From a virus, in the IMG/VR virus record IMGVR_UViG_3300010938_000648, positions 1 through 39,821 of that record: a DNA stretch of 39,821 nucleotides; one strand, given 5' to 3'. Both the position numbers and the translations under genes were made by a program. The notes under the pieces are model-generated. The model did no database searches. It worked only from the letters and a program-made list of their open reading frames with translations, and had not been told where the DNA came from. Positions 1 to 6,319 of the stretch are shown here, in pieces (the stretch's first letter is position 1; every line of letters starts with the position of its first letter).

Positions 1-22
1 TGCAATTCGTGTGGAAAAGGTA

Positions 23-45
23 TCTCTGGACCTTTCAACCAGAGA
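23..45 (+). other. Hairpin following repeat 1
   Basis: TCTCTGG (23-29) and CCAGAGA (39-45) form a perfect 7-bp stem with a 9-nt loop. No T-tract follows, so an intrinsic terminator is unlikely. The hairpin after repeat 2 has the same geometry with a different stem sequence, suggesting that structure is conserved. Confidence 0.6.
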
Positions 46-96
46 CGCGCGCGGCTCTCCCGGTGCTCGCGGCTCTGCGGCCCAGTGGCAAGGGTA

Positions 97-119
97 TCTC
101 GACGCCTTCAAAGTCGAGA
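97..119 (+). other. Hairpin following repeat 2
   Basis: TCTCGAC (97-103) and GTCGAGA (113-119) form a perfect 7-bp stem with a 9-nt loop. Position and loop size relative to the 16-mer repeat match the hairpin after repeat 1, with compensating stem differences. Confidence 0.6.
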
Positions 120-191
120 CGTATCACGGCCCCCCGCACGCCGCAAGCCCGGAGGTAGTGGAAAGGGTATCTCGACACCGGATATCGGCAC

Positions 192-212
192 CGCCGTTAT
201 TCGATAACGGCG
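192..212 (+). other. 9-bp palindrome/hairpin ahead of the first gene
   Basis: CGCCGTTAT (192-200) and ATAACGGCG (204-212) are perfectly complementary around TCG. It lies about 20 nt before the ribosome binding site, where it could act as an operator or as a leader hairpin controlling the left operon. Confidence 0.55.
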
Positions 213-245
213 CGCCGTTTGTACTATGATGAAGGAGGCATGAAC

Positions 246-1028
246 ATGACGAAACCAAGAGAACCCAAACGCTTCACGAGACAGCAAGCGCACAACATCA
301 TGAAGGCGAAACTGAACCCTCGGTTCCCATTTGGGGACGCCTGGGGAAAACGCCTCATCTACCGAACCGTCCCAGAGGTCCTGGAGCTTCCCGTTCCCAA
401 CGAGGCAAAACTGTGGTTCGTCTGCCGACTCAACGTTCTTCCAGTGCGCACGCTTTTCCTGTTGATGGTGCGCGCGATCACCGAGTGCTGCGAACGCATC
501 GGCTCCAGGCGTCTCTGGAACGTTGTACCAGAACGCTGGCGTTTCCTCGACCTCGAGATCGCGAAGGACTACGCGATCCGCGAGTGGGCGGAGATGCTCC
601 GCGCGTCTGGACTCGTATGGGAACGCGCGTGTAGAATGGAACGCGAGGAACGCGAGGTTGACGACGAAGACCTGAAGGCGCTCGACGAGATGTTCAAGCA
701 TCTGGCCATCGCCGAGACCTCACTCGCCATTGGCATGTTCATCGTCAACAACGCCACGGGAGAACTCCCATTCACCAGCCATCGCATCCTCGGGCGCTGC
801 GCGAACGCCATGGAGGCCATCCGTTCGCAGCACGACCGCGCGATCGCCTCCGGCGTTTACACGAACATCCGGAAGTGCGTCGAGCAGTTCATTTCGTGGG
901 TGCCCGTCTATGCGCATTCCAATCAGTGGGCCGATGAGATCATCCTGTGGGCGCGCGAACTTGCCGAGGACGCCCCCAAACACGAGGAGTACGAGTTCGA
1001 GGACAGGGAACCGGAGGAACCGATATGA
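246..1028 (+). CDS. Unknown 260-aa protein, first gene of left operon
   Basis: I do not recognise this protein. It is predicted to be largely helical, with an acidic last 30 residues rich in Glu, and has no obvious membrane segment, zinc site or nucleotide-binding motif. ATG at 246 is preferred because GGAGG (234-238) sits 7 nt upstream; the ATG at 240 and TTG at 219 are too close to or before that site. The stop overlaps the methyltransferase start (ATGA at 1025-1028), so the two are probably translationally coupled. Its place directly after the repeat region suggests early expression, which is inference. Confidence 0.8.
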   Translation: MTKPREPKRFTRQQAHNIMKAKLNPRFPFGDAWGKRLIYRTVPEVLELPVPNEAKLWFVCRLNVLPVRTLFLLMVRAITECCERIGSRRLWNVVPERWRFLDLEIAKDYAIREWAEMLRASGLVWERACRMEREEREVDDEDLKALDEMFKHLAIAETSLAIGMFIVNNATGELPFTSHRILGRCANAMEAIRSQHDRAIASGVYTNIRKCVEQFISWVPVYAHSNQWADEIILWARELAEDAPKHEEYEFEDREPEEPI

Positions 1029-2134
1029 GAAGCAACGACGAGAGCATTTCAATGATGCCCGAGCATTCAACGAGCGTTGAACCTGTTGCGCCAGATGACG
1101 TTGATGATGCGCTTCGTCTTCACATGCCGCAACCCATGCGCGGATTCACAACGCCTTTCAGGTACTTCGGTGGAAAGCTGAAATACGCCGGTTGGATTCT
1201 CCGGCATCTGCCCCGCAATAACATCTATTGCGAGCCCTTCTGTGGAGCCGCTGGCGTCTTCTGGAACATCAACCCACCAATGCGCGTCGAGGTGCTGAAT
1301 GACATTGACCATAAAATCATCACCCTTTTCCGCGCGCTTCAGGACCCAAATGTTTTCAAGGCCCTTGTCCATCGGCTGCTCTGGACCCCATTCTCGCGCG
1401 AAGAGTATCGCAAGGCCATCTCGATCCTGAAGGCCGAAAGACCGACGGACATCCCAATGCTCGACCGCGCATGGGCGACGTTCGTCGCCATCAACCAGAT
1501 GCACACCCCACGCTCTGGCAACCTCTGCGACGGTTCCTGGGGCTACACGTTCTCCTGGCAGAAGCGATCTGGCCTCCCTTCGCAGGTGCACAACTGGCAG
1601 ATTCGACTCTCTTCGCTGCACTGGTGGCACTGGCGCTTGATGCGCGTCCAGATCGAGAGCATGGACGCCGTTCGTTGCATCAAACGGTACGACACGGCAG
1701 AAACGACCTTCTATCTGGACCCCCCATATCCGTCCCAGACCCGTTCCCGGAACAAGGTTTACAAGCACGAGATGGGCGATGACCTCCATCAACGTCTCGT
1801 CGCAACCCTTCTCGATATCCATGGCGCCGCCGTGCTCTCGGGGTACGAGAGCCCCATCTACGAACCCCTCATCAACGCAGGATGGCAGTGCATCAAAAAG
1901 ACCATCGTGACGCCGTCCATCCACACGAACAGACACACAGGGAGCGCACCGCGCGCGACACGCAAGGAACTCGGGGATAACGCACTCCGCACGGAGTGCA
2001 TCTACATCAACCCCCGCGCACTCGCCCTTCTCGAAGGACAGGCGCAACACGAACAGGAGGACCAAGATGAGCAGGTCGAAACAGAACTCGAAGTGGATTC
2101 AGAAGGCGATCAAGAAACCTGGGGCTCTCCATAA
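1025..2134 (+). CDS. D12-class DNA N6-adenine methyltransferase
   Basis: Predicted to transfer a methyl group from S-adenosylmethionine to adenine in a specific DNA site, typically to protect phage DNA from restriction or to mark it. The alpha-group order is visible: FRYFGGK at residues 45-51 (N-terminal D12 signature), EPFCGAAGVFW at 70-80 (SAM-binding motif I), NDID at 92-95, and catalytic DPPY at 232-235. The first 40 residues precede the domain and the last 30 are acidic. The 369-aa length is longer than Dam (about 280). No partner endonuclease is adjacent, so it is probably an orphan enzyme. Its recognition site cannot be read from the sequence. GGAGG at 1013-1017 supports the start at 1025. 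Confidence 0.92.
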   Translation: MRSNDESISMMPEHSTSVEPVAPDDVDDALRLHMPQPMRGFTTPFRYFGGKLKYAGWILRHLPRNNIYCEPFCGAAGVFWNINPPMRVEVLNDIDHKIITLFRALQDPNVFKALVHRLLWTPFSREEYRKAISILKAERPTDIPMLDRAWATFVAINQMHTPRSGNLCDGSWGYTFSWQKRSGLPSQVHNWQIRLSSLHWWHWRLMRVQIESMDAVRCIKRYDTAETTFYLDPPYPSQTRSRNKVYKHEMGDDLHQRLVATLLDIHGAAVLSGYESPIYEPLINAGWQCIKKTIVTPSIHTNRHTGSAPRATRKELGDNALRTECIYINPRALALLEGQAQHEQEDQDEQVETELEVDSEGDQETWGSP

Positions 2135-2270
2135 AGCCCTCGGGGTGCCGCAGGGACAGAAGATTCCCAAGGACAAGATCGCCCAAGCCGCGAACAAAGG
2201 CGGCATCCTCGGAAGACGCGCGCGTCTCGCACAAACGCTCGCGAAGCTCCGAGGCAAGAAACAGTCTTGA
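2067..2270 (+). CDS. Small basic protein, 67 aa
   Basis: A lysine/arginine-rich protein overlapping the end of the methyltransferase gene by 68 bp in another frame. A strong AGGAGG lies just before ATG 2067. It contains WIQKAIKKPGALHKALG near residues 10-26 followed by a short basic helical stretch. From memory, small phage proteins with a KPGALxxxLGV pattern recur in unrelated tailed phages, usually as hypotheticals. The charge suggests nucleic-acid or virion association, but no function can be assigned. Confidence 0.8.
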   Translation: MSRSKQNSKWIQKAIKKPGALHKALGVPQGQKIPKDKIAQAANKGGILGRRARLAQTLAKLRGKKQS

Positions 2271-2496
2271 CCCCGGGTCCTGCCGCGTGGCAGAATCCAG
2301 GTCAACGGGTCGGGTGCCGGCTCGGCCAGCCGCCAACCTGATCCAGGGAGCAGAGGCTCCCGCGTGGCAGGTAGATGCCCCCCCGAGGCGCACGCCTCGA
2401 CCTCCGCGGCCTGTCACTCGGGCGCCAAAGGCCCGGCCCGTCACCATCTCGCGGAGGTCCGCGGCCATGCCGCGCCCGCAAACAGAGGATTGACCC
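2271..2496 (+). ncRNA. Highly structured leader before the replication gene
   Basis: This gap is dense in inverted repeats: CGAGGCG/CGCCTCG at 2384-2390 and 2393-2399, and a perfect 10-bp long-range stem GACCTCCGCG (2399-2408) with CGCGGAGGTC (2450-2459). Inside that stem lies a CGGGC/GCCCG hairpin (2419-2423 and 2431-2435). A CTGCC-GCGT-GGCAG hairpin sits near its start. It ends at the AGAGGA ribosome binding site (2484-2489). It could be a regulatory leader RNA controlling initiator translation, or a terminator/attenuator without a U-tract. Very high G+C makes chance pairing easier, so confidence is moderate. Confidence 0.45.
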
Positions 2497-3702
2497 ATGT
2501 ACGTGAAACTCTTCCAACGAATGCTCAACTCCTCCGTCTGGTTCGGCCAACCACCCCACGTCAAAATCACCTGGATCGGCCTCCTGCTGCTCGCAGACAA
2601 AGAAGGCATCGTCTACGGCACCGACGCCGCAATCGCCGCACGGATCGATATCCCTCTCGACCAGTTCCGCGATTCCCTTCGCATCCTCTCCGAACCAGAC
2701 CCAGAGACAACCACCCCCGAAGACGAAGGACGCCGAATCCGAAAGATCGCCACGAACACCTGGCAGATCATCAACTACACCCGCTATCGCGCCATCAAAG
2801 ACGAAAACGACTACCGCGAGAAGACCCGCGAGCGCGTCGCAAGATTCAAAGCAAAACAACGACTTGCGCGCGGTAACGTTACCGAAACGCATGGTAACGT
2901 AACAGGACAACCCGGCCAGGAAACATGCCCCGACAAAGGGCAAAAACCAGACAACGGCCAACAGGAAGACCAGCCGAACCATACAACCACAAATCAAGAT
3001 TATCACACACTTCCACGCGGTAACGTTACCCGGAACGTTACCAAAATCGAGGTAACGCCTGGTAACGCCATAACAGAAGCAGAAGCAGAGGCAGAGGCAG
3101 ATCATCCCCCTCTTACGCTTTCATCCTCTAACGAGGCTGAAAGCTCCAGAGGGTGTCCGCCTTCGCCCCCACGCGCGCAACCAGTCCCGTACTCCAAACT
3201 CGTCGAGGCTTGGAACGCCTCAATGCCTCCAGAGTTTCCGCGAAAGCGGACTCTCTCCGATACCGAGAAACAACGGATACGCTCTCAATGGCACTCCCAA
3301 CCAGGAACCACCGACTCCCTTGACTACTGGACCCGCACCTTCGAACGCATGGCCGCCTCAACCTTCATCCGCGAACACGGCCACTCCTGGGCCTCGTTCA
3401 CCTGGACCTTCGGACGCAACAAGAACGGCGAGAACAACCACGAGCGCGTCAACTCCGGCGCATTCGATGACCGCAACGCACCGCCCGCGGCATCCATTGC
3501 CTCCCCAGAAGCCCTCTGGACCTCCATTGTCAATGCCCTGCTCGCCGATCAGGACCTCGACGTGCCACAGGCCATAGAGAGCATCATCACCGCCATCGGA
3601 GGCCCAGACGCCATCCGTACCGCCGCCAGATACGACGCACAGCGCCTTCTCCGCCTGCGCGATGCCTTCATCACCTCGTGCAAGAAAGGAGCATCCCGAT
3701 GA
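2497..3702 (+). CDS. Phage replication initiator (O/DnaD-like replisome organizer)
   Basis: Predicted to bind the phage origin and recruit helicase and loader. Residues 1-110 look like the winged-helix N-terminal domain of phage replisome organizers (short helices with a TDAAIAARIDIPLDQFRDSLRIL stretch split over about 40-65). Residues 125-225 are a low-complexity linker with NVT repeats. The C-terminal part (about 230-330) has the W-rich pattern seen after the linker in phage O/DnaT-like proteins (RSQWHS, FERMAAS, WASFTWTF). The linker-coding DNA carries GGTAACG iterons, as lambda O carries its origin. AGAGGA 7 nt upstream supports ATG 2497. The downstream start overlaps the stop (ATGA). Confidence 0.8.
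   Translation: MYVKLFQRMLNSSVWFGQPPHVKITWIGLLLLADKEGIVYGTDAAIAARIDIPLDQFRDSLRILSEPDPETTTPEDEGRRIRKIATNTWQIINYTRYRAIKDENDYREKTRERVARFKAKQRLARGNVTETHGNVTGQPGQETCPDKGQKPDNGQQEDQPNHTTTNQDYHTLPRGNVTRNVTKIEVTPGNAITEAEAEAEADHPPLTLSSSNEAESSRGCPPSPPRAQPVPYSKLVEAWNASMPPEFPRKRTLSDTEKQRIRSQWHSQPGTTDSLDYWTRTFERMAASTFIREHGHSWASFTWTFGRNKNGENNHERVNSGAFDDRNAPPAASIASPEALWTSIVNALLADQDLDVPQAIESIITAIGGPDAIRTAARYDAQRLLRLRDAFITSCKKGASR
2872..3069 (+). other. Putative replication origin: GGTAACG iterons in the initiator gene
   Basis: Six copies of GGTAACG in either orientation: the 12-bp palindrome GGTAACGTTACC at 2872-2883 and 3019-3030, GGTAACGTAAC at 2893-2903, inverted AACGTTACC at 3034-3042, and GGTAACGCC at 3051-3059 and 3061-3069. 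The two clusters flank a segment with an A+T-richer patch near 2979-3010. Iterons plus A+T-rich DNA inside the linker of an initiator gene is the lambda-type origin layout. Confidence 0.7.
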
Positions 3703-4364
3703 CCACTCGCAACTTCTACGACCACGCCCTCCATCTGTTCCTCGGCGCCTTCCGCCGCCTCGGTCTCCGCGACCAAGACCTCGAGGCCTACCAGGTCGCA
3801 CTCCGCCTCGCAGACGTGAGGCAACAACACCTACTCGCCGCCGTGAACCACCTGATCTCCCATGCCTCCGAGTACGCACGACCCCCAGCACCCGACGAAC
3901 TCGTTGACCTCGCCATCCACCTGCCTTCCTCGGCTGTCCCGCAAGCATCCACGGAGAAATGCCCCGTCTGCCAGAACCGCCGGCGCCTCCCTCTCCTCCA
4001 GGTCACCTTCTCCCTCCCATCAGGTCCAGACGAAGCCCAGGATGTCCGCACGCTCTACTACACCCCCTCCTCCCTCTACGCGGACCCACCACCCTTCCCT
4101 TGGCCCCCACGACTCCCAGCAACACCCGTTCAATGGACTCTCACTCCACCGCCAACCGCCGTCCCGTGCCCTCGCTGCCACCGAGACCCACAATCCCCTC
4201 CCGCCTCCCTCTGGTTCTCACTCCCACAATCCAACTCCCAACCCGCCGCCAACGAATGGCAACTCTACATCTACGCCTGGCGCGTCCTCTTCTCCTCCCT
4301 CCAAGCATCCTTCCCCTCAGGCGCACCCAAACCACCTCGCATCGGTTTCCCCACGAACACCTGA
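3699..4364 (+). CDS. Zinc-binding protein, possible helicase loader
   Basis: A 221-aa protein coupled to the initiator gene by an ATGA overlap, with AAGGAG 7 nt upstream of ATG 3699. Residues 1-75 form a compact helical region ending in YARPPAPDELVDLA; this layout resembles the N-terminal domain of phage helicase loader/inhibitor proteins such as G39P, but similarity is only by pattern. Two CxxC pairs (C88/C91 and C157/C160) could make a zinc ribbon. Much of the rest is Pro/Ser-rich, reflecting a strong C bias of this DNA strand. A role in loading the host helicase fits the context and is inference. Confidence 0.7.
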   Translation: MTTRNFYDHALHLFLGAFRRLGLRDQDLEAYQVALRLADVRQQHLLAAVNHLISHASEYARPPAPDELVDLAIHLPSSAVPQASTEKCPVCQNRRRLPLLQVTFSLPSGPDEAQDVRTLYYTPSSLYADPPPFPWPPRLPATPVQWTLTPPPTAVPCPRCHRDPQSPPASLWFSLPQSNSQPAANEWQLYIYAWRVLFSSLQASFPSGAPKPPRIGFPTNT

Positions 4365-4726
4365 ATCCCACCTACCTACCCACACATTACGTCCGCCACT
4401 CCGTCCCCCGCAGAATACCCCCGCAATCGCGCGTAATGCCCTGTTCCTTGCATCTTCGTGCCCACGCCGCAATCATCCACCAGACAACCACCAATCTTCG
4501 TCGCAAGACCCCTGCGCGCCCCAAAAACAGGCAAAACCGCGTCAAATCAAGGCCCGCGAGCGATAGTATAGCCTGCGAGAGGTTGGTTAGACCGCGCCAG
4601 AACTGCTCCATCCCCGCCCCGGATTCCTAGCCTCCCCAAGCGCAACGGGCGAGCGGACAAGCAGGGACAAGGGGGAGAGCGCGCAAGCTCGGTTCGCGCA
4701 CATTCCACGCGCCTTTCCTTGTGCGC

Positions 4727-4750
4727 GTGTCCGTGTCCCTGTCCGCGTCC
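4727..4750 (+). repeat. Four NNGTCC hexamer repeats
   Basis: GTGTCC, GTGTCC, CTGTCC and GCGTCC follow each other without gaps. The period and GTCC core match the longer hexamer array at 6113-6196. Confidence 0.7.
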
Positions 4751-5029
4751 CTGCATCCATCGTCATTGACCGCGGATATCCATATACAACCCTGGATACG
4801 ATGCACCAGGGCAACGGGCGAGTCACGCGCGGATCGAGTCTCCCGAGTCTCCCGGGTACTCGGAGATTCCGGAGTCTCGCGCGCGTTCGTCCGTCCGTCC
4901 GTAATCTCGGAACATCCATCCACGCCCGTCCCGTCCCGAAACCGAGTCCCTAGAATGACCGCCTAATCAGGGTATATTAGCAGGTTGCGCGCGCGCGCGA
5001 AGAACTACCTTGTTCGCGGCAAAGTCACT

Positions 5030-5059
5030 ATGACCGCGCGAACGGGGTTCGCCGGTCAT
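5030..5059. other. Strong imperfect palindrome
   Basis: ATGACCG (5030-5036) pairs with CGGTCAT (5053-5059), and the inner GCGAAC (5038-5043) pairs with GTTCGC (5047-5052) around GGG, with C5037 bulged. The 13-bp stem has no T-tract on either side, so it is a weak terminator candidate for the minus-strand operon ending at 5169. A protein-binding site is equally possible. Confidence 0.6.
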
Positions 5060-5084
5060 TCGCTGTCCGTTCTATGACCGCCGA

Positions 5085-5097
5085 GACAATCGTTGTC
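5085..5097. promoter_or_regulatory. Operator-like palindrome, distal copy
   Basis: GACAA-TCG-TTGTC is a 5-bp inverted repeat with a 3-bp centre. The same half-sites and spacing recur at 5889-5901 beside the promoter of the minus-strand operon, so the two probably bind one regulator. Confidence 0.55.
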
Positions 5098-5168
5098 GCG
5101 CTCGTTCCGGATAGAGATTCGCCTTGTCCCGAATGTCTCTACCAGTTTTCGCGGATAACAATGTTGGA

Positions 5169-5363
5169 TCAGAACACCGGGCGATTCTGTTTCTCGAGGC
5201 GGTCAATCTTGCGAAGCGCGTTCTTTCGCGCGCGTTCCGCCTCGAGAAGGTCGTTGATCAGCTGTTCCGCATATCCTGCTGCTGCATCCAGATTCGCGGT
5301 TCCGAGTCGTTCGGCGAACAGCTGCAACACGTACCGATTCCAATGGTTGACTTCGATCCTCAT
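5169..5363 (-). CDS. Small helical protein, 64 aa
   Basis: Second gene of a two-gene minus-strand operon, starting one base after the upstream stop and preceded by GGGGAGGGGTGAA. The C-terminal half (about residues 34-62) is charged and likely coiled-coil. It has no recognised domain. A small helical partner beside a HTH protein could be an antirepressor or cofactor, which is only a guess from context. Confidence 0.7.
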   Translation of the reverse strand: MRIEVNHWNRYVLQLFAERLGTANLDAAAGYAEQLINDLLEAERARKNALRKIDRLEKQNRPVF

Positions 5364-5364
5364 T

Positions 5365-5841
5365 TCACCCCTCCCCTTTCGGGAACGTCAAGACCACGTC
5401 CGCCGGGATATCCTCGTTCCCTGGTTTCTTCGCCTTCACCACCGGGTTCATCCTCTTTCGCAACCCCTGGATGGTTCCCTCGCTGCACTTGATCGCCCGC
5501 GCGATACTCGCGTTCGCGAACCCTTCACGAATCCGATCGCGAATCCAATCTTTCTGTTTGTCGCCGAACAATCCGCGCTTTCCCGTGGACTCGCCGGACT
5601 CGCCGGACTCGCCGGGTTTCTTCGGCGAACCCGGTTTCCACGAATGGAAGTCCGGCCCGATCGCGATCCATCCGGTTCCGAGCTTTTCGCGAATCTCCGG
5701 AACCAGCTTGTCGAGGAACGACAAACGCGCTCGTTCCTCAATTTCCTTCGTCGCCGCCTTGAACCCGGCGACTACCGCCGGATGATCCGGCGGGAGATTC
5801 ATCGCTTTCGCGAGAATCTCGATTTTGAGTACGGTATCCAT
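5365..5841 (-). CDS. HTH-containing putative regulator, 158 aa
   Basis: Residues about 98-131 (DWIRDRIREGFANASIARAI and the following helix) fit a helix-turn-helix of the resolvase/Hin or sigma-like type: a helix, a short turn, then a recognition-type helix after CSEGTIQ. Residues 1-60 are helical, followed by a flexible Gly/Glu/Ser linker made of three GES units encoded by a 9-bp DNA repeat (5587-5613). AAGAGGTG precedes ATG 5841. The gene is read from a sigma70-like promoter carrying a palindrome over the transcription start, so it may be an autoregulated phage regulator. A DNA-binding role is inference from the HTH pattern. Confidence 0.75.
   Translation of the reverse strand: MDTVLKIEILAKAMNLPPDHPAVVAGFKAATKEIEERARLSFLDKLVPEIREKLGTGWIAIGPDFHSWKPGSPKKPGESGESGESTGKRGLFGDKQKDWIRDRIREGFANASIARAIKCSEGTIQGLRKRMNPVVKAKKPGNEDIPADVVLTFPKGEG
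5587..5613. repeat. Three perfect GGACTCGCC nonamers
   Basis: A 9-bp unit is repeated three times without change and encodes Gly-Glu-Ser triplets of the HTH protein linker on the minus strand. Perfect identity suggests recent expansion. Confidence 0.8.
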
Positions 5842-5886
5842 GTTGCACCTCTTTTCAGGATTTCCGCGAACCGCGCGGACGCGGAT

Positions 5887-5903
5887 CGGACAACCGTTGT
5901 CCG
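5887..5903. promoter_or_regulatory. Operator-like palindrome at the minus-operon transcription start
   Basis: CGGACAAC-C-GTTGTCCG is a perfect 8-bp inverted repeat with a 1-bp centre, directly downstream of the -10 (5912-5917) in the minus direction, covering the expected +1. Its core GACAA-CCG-TTGTC matches the copy at 5085-5097. Placement is classic for a repressor blocking its own operon. Confidence 0.65.
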
Positions 5904-5911
5904 ATACCTTC

Positions 5912-5940
5912 TATCTAATACTCGCTTGATATCTCGTCAA
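5912..5940 (-). promoter_or_regulatory. Sigma70-like promoter for the 5841-5169 operon
   Basis: On the minus strand, -35 TTGACG (5940-5935) and -10 TAGATA (5917-5912) are separated by exactly 17 bp, leaving a leader of about 65 nt before ATG 5841. The surrounding DNA is locally A+T-rich. This is the best-supported control for the HTH operon. Confidence 0.7.
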
Positions 5941-6112
5941 GATTTTTTTCTAGGTACGAAAACATCATATACTTTCGAACACTTGCGAGACTCGCGAGAT
6001 TGACTTATCGCGCGGTCTGCTATTGCGAAACGCGCGTGATATCCGTGACTTGCGAACCAGGGACAAGCGCAAGTCAAGCATTCACGCGGTCGAAACCGAT
6101 TTTCGCTTGTCC

Positions 6113-6196
6113 GAGTCCGAGTCCGAATCCGAGTCCGAGTCCAAGTCTGTCCATGAGTCCGAATCCGGGTCTCCGTCCGAGTTCGAGTCTCCGTCC
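6113..6196 (+). repeat. 14-unit GAGTCC-type hexamer array
   Basis: Fourteen consecutive hexamers, mostly GAGTCC or GAATCC with diverged GGGTCT, CCGTCC and GAGTTC units, cover 84 bp with no break in period. Many units create GANTC. All three frames on each strand yield low-complexity peptides, so a coding role is unlikely. Confidence 0.85.
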
Positions 6197-6269
6197 GATT
6201 CACCTATCGCGCGCGTTCCGTGCGCGGACTCCCGGCGCTCTGGACGCCAAGCATAGGGGTATGGCGTCA

Positions 6270-6319
6270 TGACAGCGTGCTATGACAGCGAGCCGCTGGC
6301 AGCGGGCCGCGTGACAGCG
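6270..6319 (+). repeat. Four TGRCAGCG iteron-like repeats
   Basis: TGACAGCG starts at 6270, 6283 and 6312, and TGGCAGCG at 6297, giving steps of 13, 14 and 15 bp. An A+T-richer patch follows at about 6372-6415. Short tandem repeats beside A+T-rich DNA resemble an iteron origin or cooperative regulator sites. Confidence 0.6.

Larger units (their letters stand above)
11..173 (+). repeat. Three 16-bp direct repeats spaced 74 and 73 bp
   Basis: Copies lie at 11-26, 85-100 and 158-173 and differ at only a few positions. Centre-to-centre spacings of 74 and 73 bp are close to seven turns of B-DNA, so bound proteins would sit on one face of the helix. The first two copies run directly into short hairpins through their shared TCTC end. 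Possible roles are regulator sites, iterons or phage-specific promoter elements; the sequence alone does not decide. Confidence 0.75.
1..245. promoter_or_regulatory. Repeat-bearing control region upstream of the left operon
   Basis: No gene is visible here. The segment holds three near-identical 16-mers, consensus GTGGMAARGGTATCTC, at 11-26, 85-100 and 158-173, plus three hairpins. It ends at the ribosome binding site GGAGG (234-238) of the first gene. A weak -10-like TACTAT lies at 222-227 but has no convincing -35 partner, so I do not call a sigma70 promoter. If the molecule is circular, this region separates the right-arm operon (ending 39814) from the left operon. Confidence 0.6.
4365..5168. 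other. Gene-poor stretch with simple repeats and hairpins
   Basis: I see no convincing gene. Open frames here are arginine-rich or shadow-like and lack good ribosome binding sites. The segment holds four NNGTCC hexamers (4727-4750), two GAGTCTCCC nonamers (4836-4853), an alternating GC run (4987-4999), three ATGACCGC copies (starting 4955, 5030, 5074), a strong hairpin (5030-5059) and an operator-like palindrome (5085-5097). It probably has regulatory or replication roles. Confidence 0.5.

Noticed and set aside
2287-2493. 68-codon frame (GTG start) in the leader before the initiator gene
   Set aside because: Pro/Arg-rich, no ribosome binding site, and the DNA is better explained by inverted repeats; a real peptide is not excluded.
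4387-4611. 74-codon minus-strand frame with hydrophobic residues
   Set aside because: Arg/Trp-rich composition typical of shadow frames, isolated, and no neighbouring minus-strand operon or promoter; only a G-rich stretch precedes its ATG.
4550-4630. Possible tRNA-like segment
   Set aside because: No T-loop consensus or acceptor pairing could be drawn on either strand.
4547-4923. Overlapping minus-strand frames over GTCC repeats
   Set aside because: Arg/Thr/Gly low-complexity sequences in several frames; no start signals.
5074-6003. Long plus-strand open frame opposite the HTH operon
   Set aside because: It is antisense to two better genes with good ribosome binding sites, is rich in Arg/Ser/Phe, and crosses the minus promoter and palindrome.
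4727-6196. Possible CRISPR array because of short repeats
   Set aside because: The repeats are contiguous hexamers or nonamers without spacers, and no cas genes apart from an unrelated Cas4-like nuclease are present.
6082-6270. Open frames encoding Ser-Glu, Asp-Ser or Thr-Arg runs
   Set aside because: They arise in several frames at once from the hexamer array and have no credible start signals.
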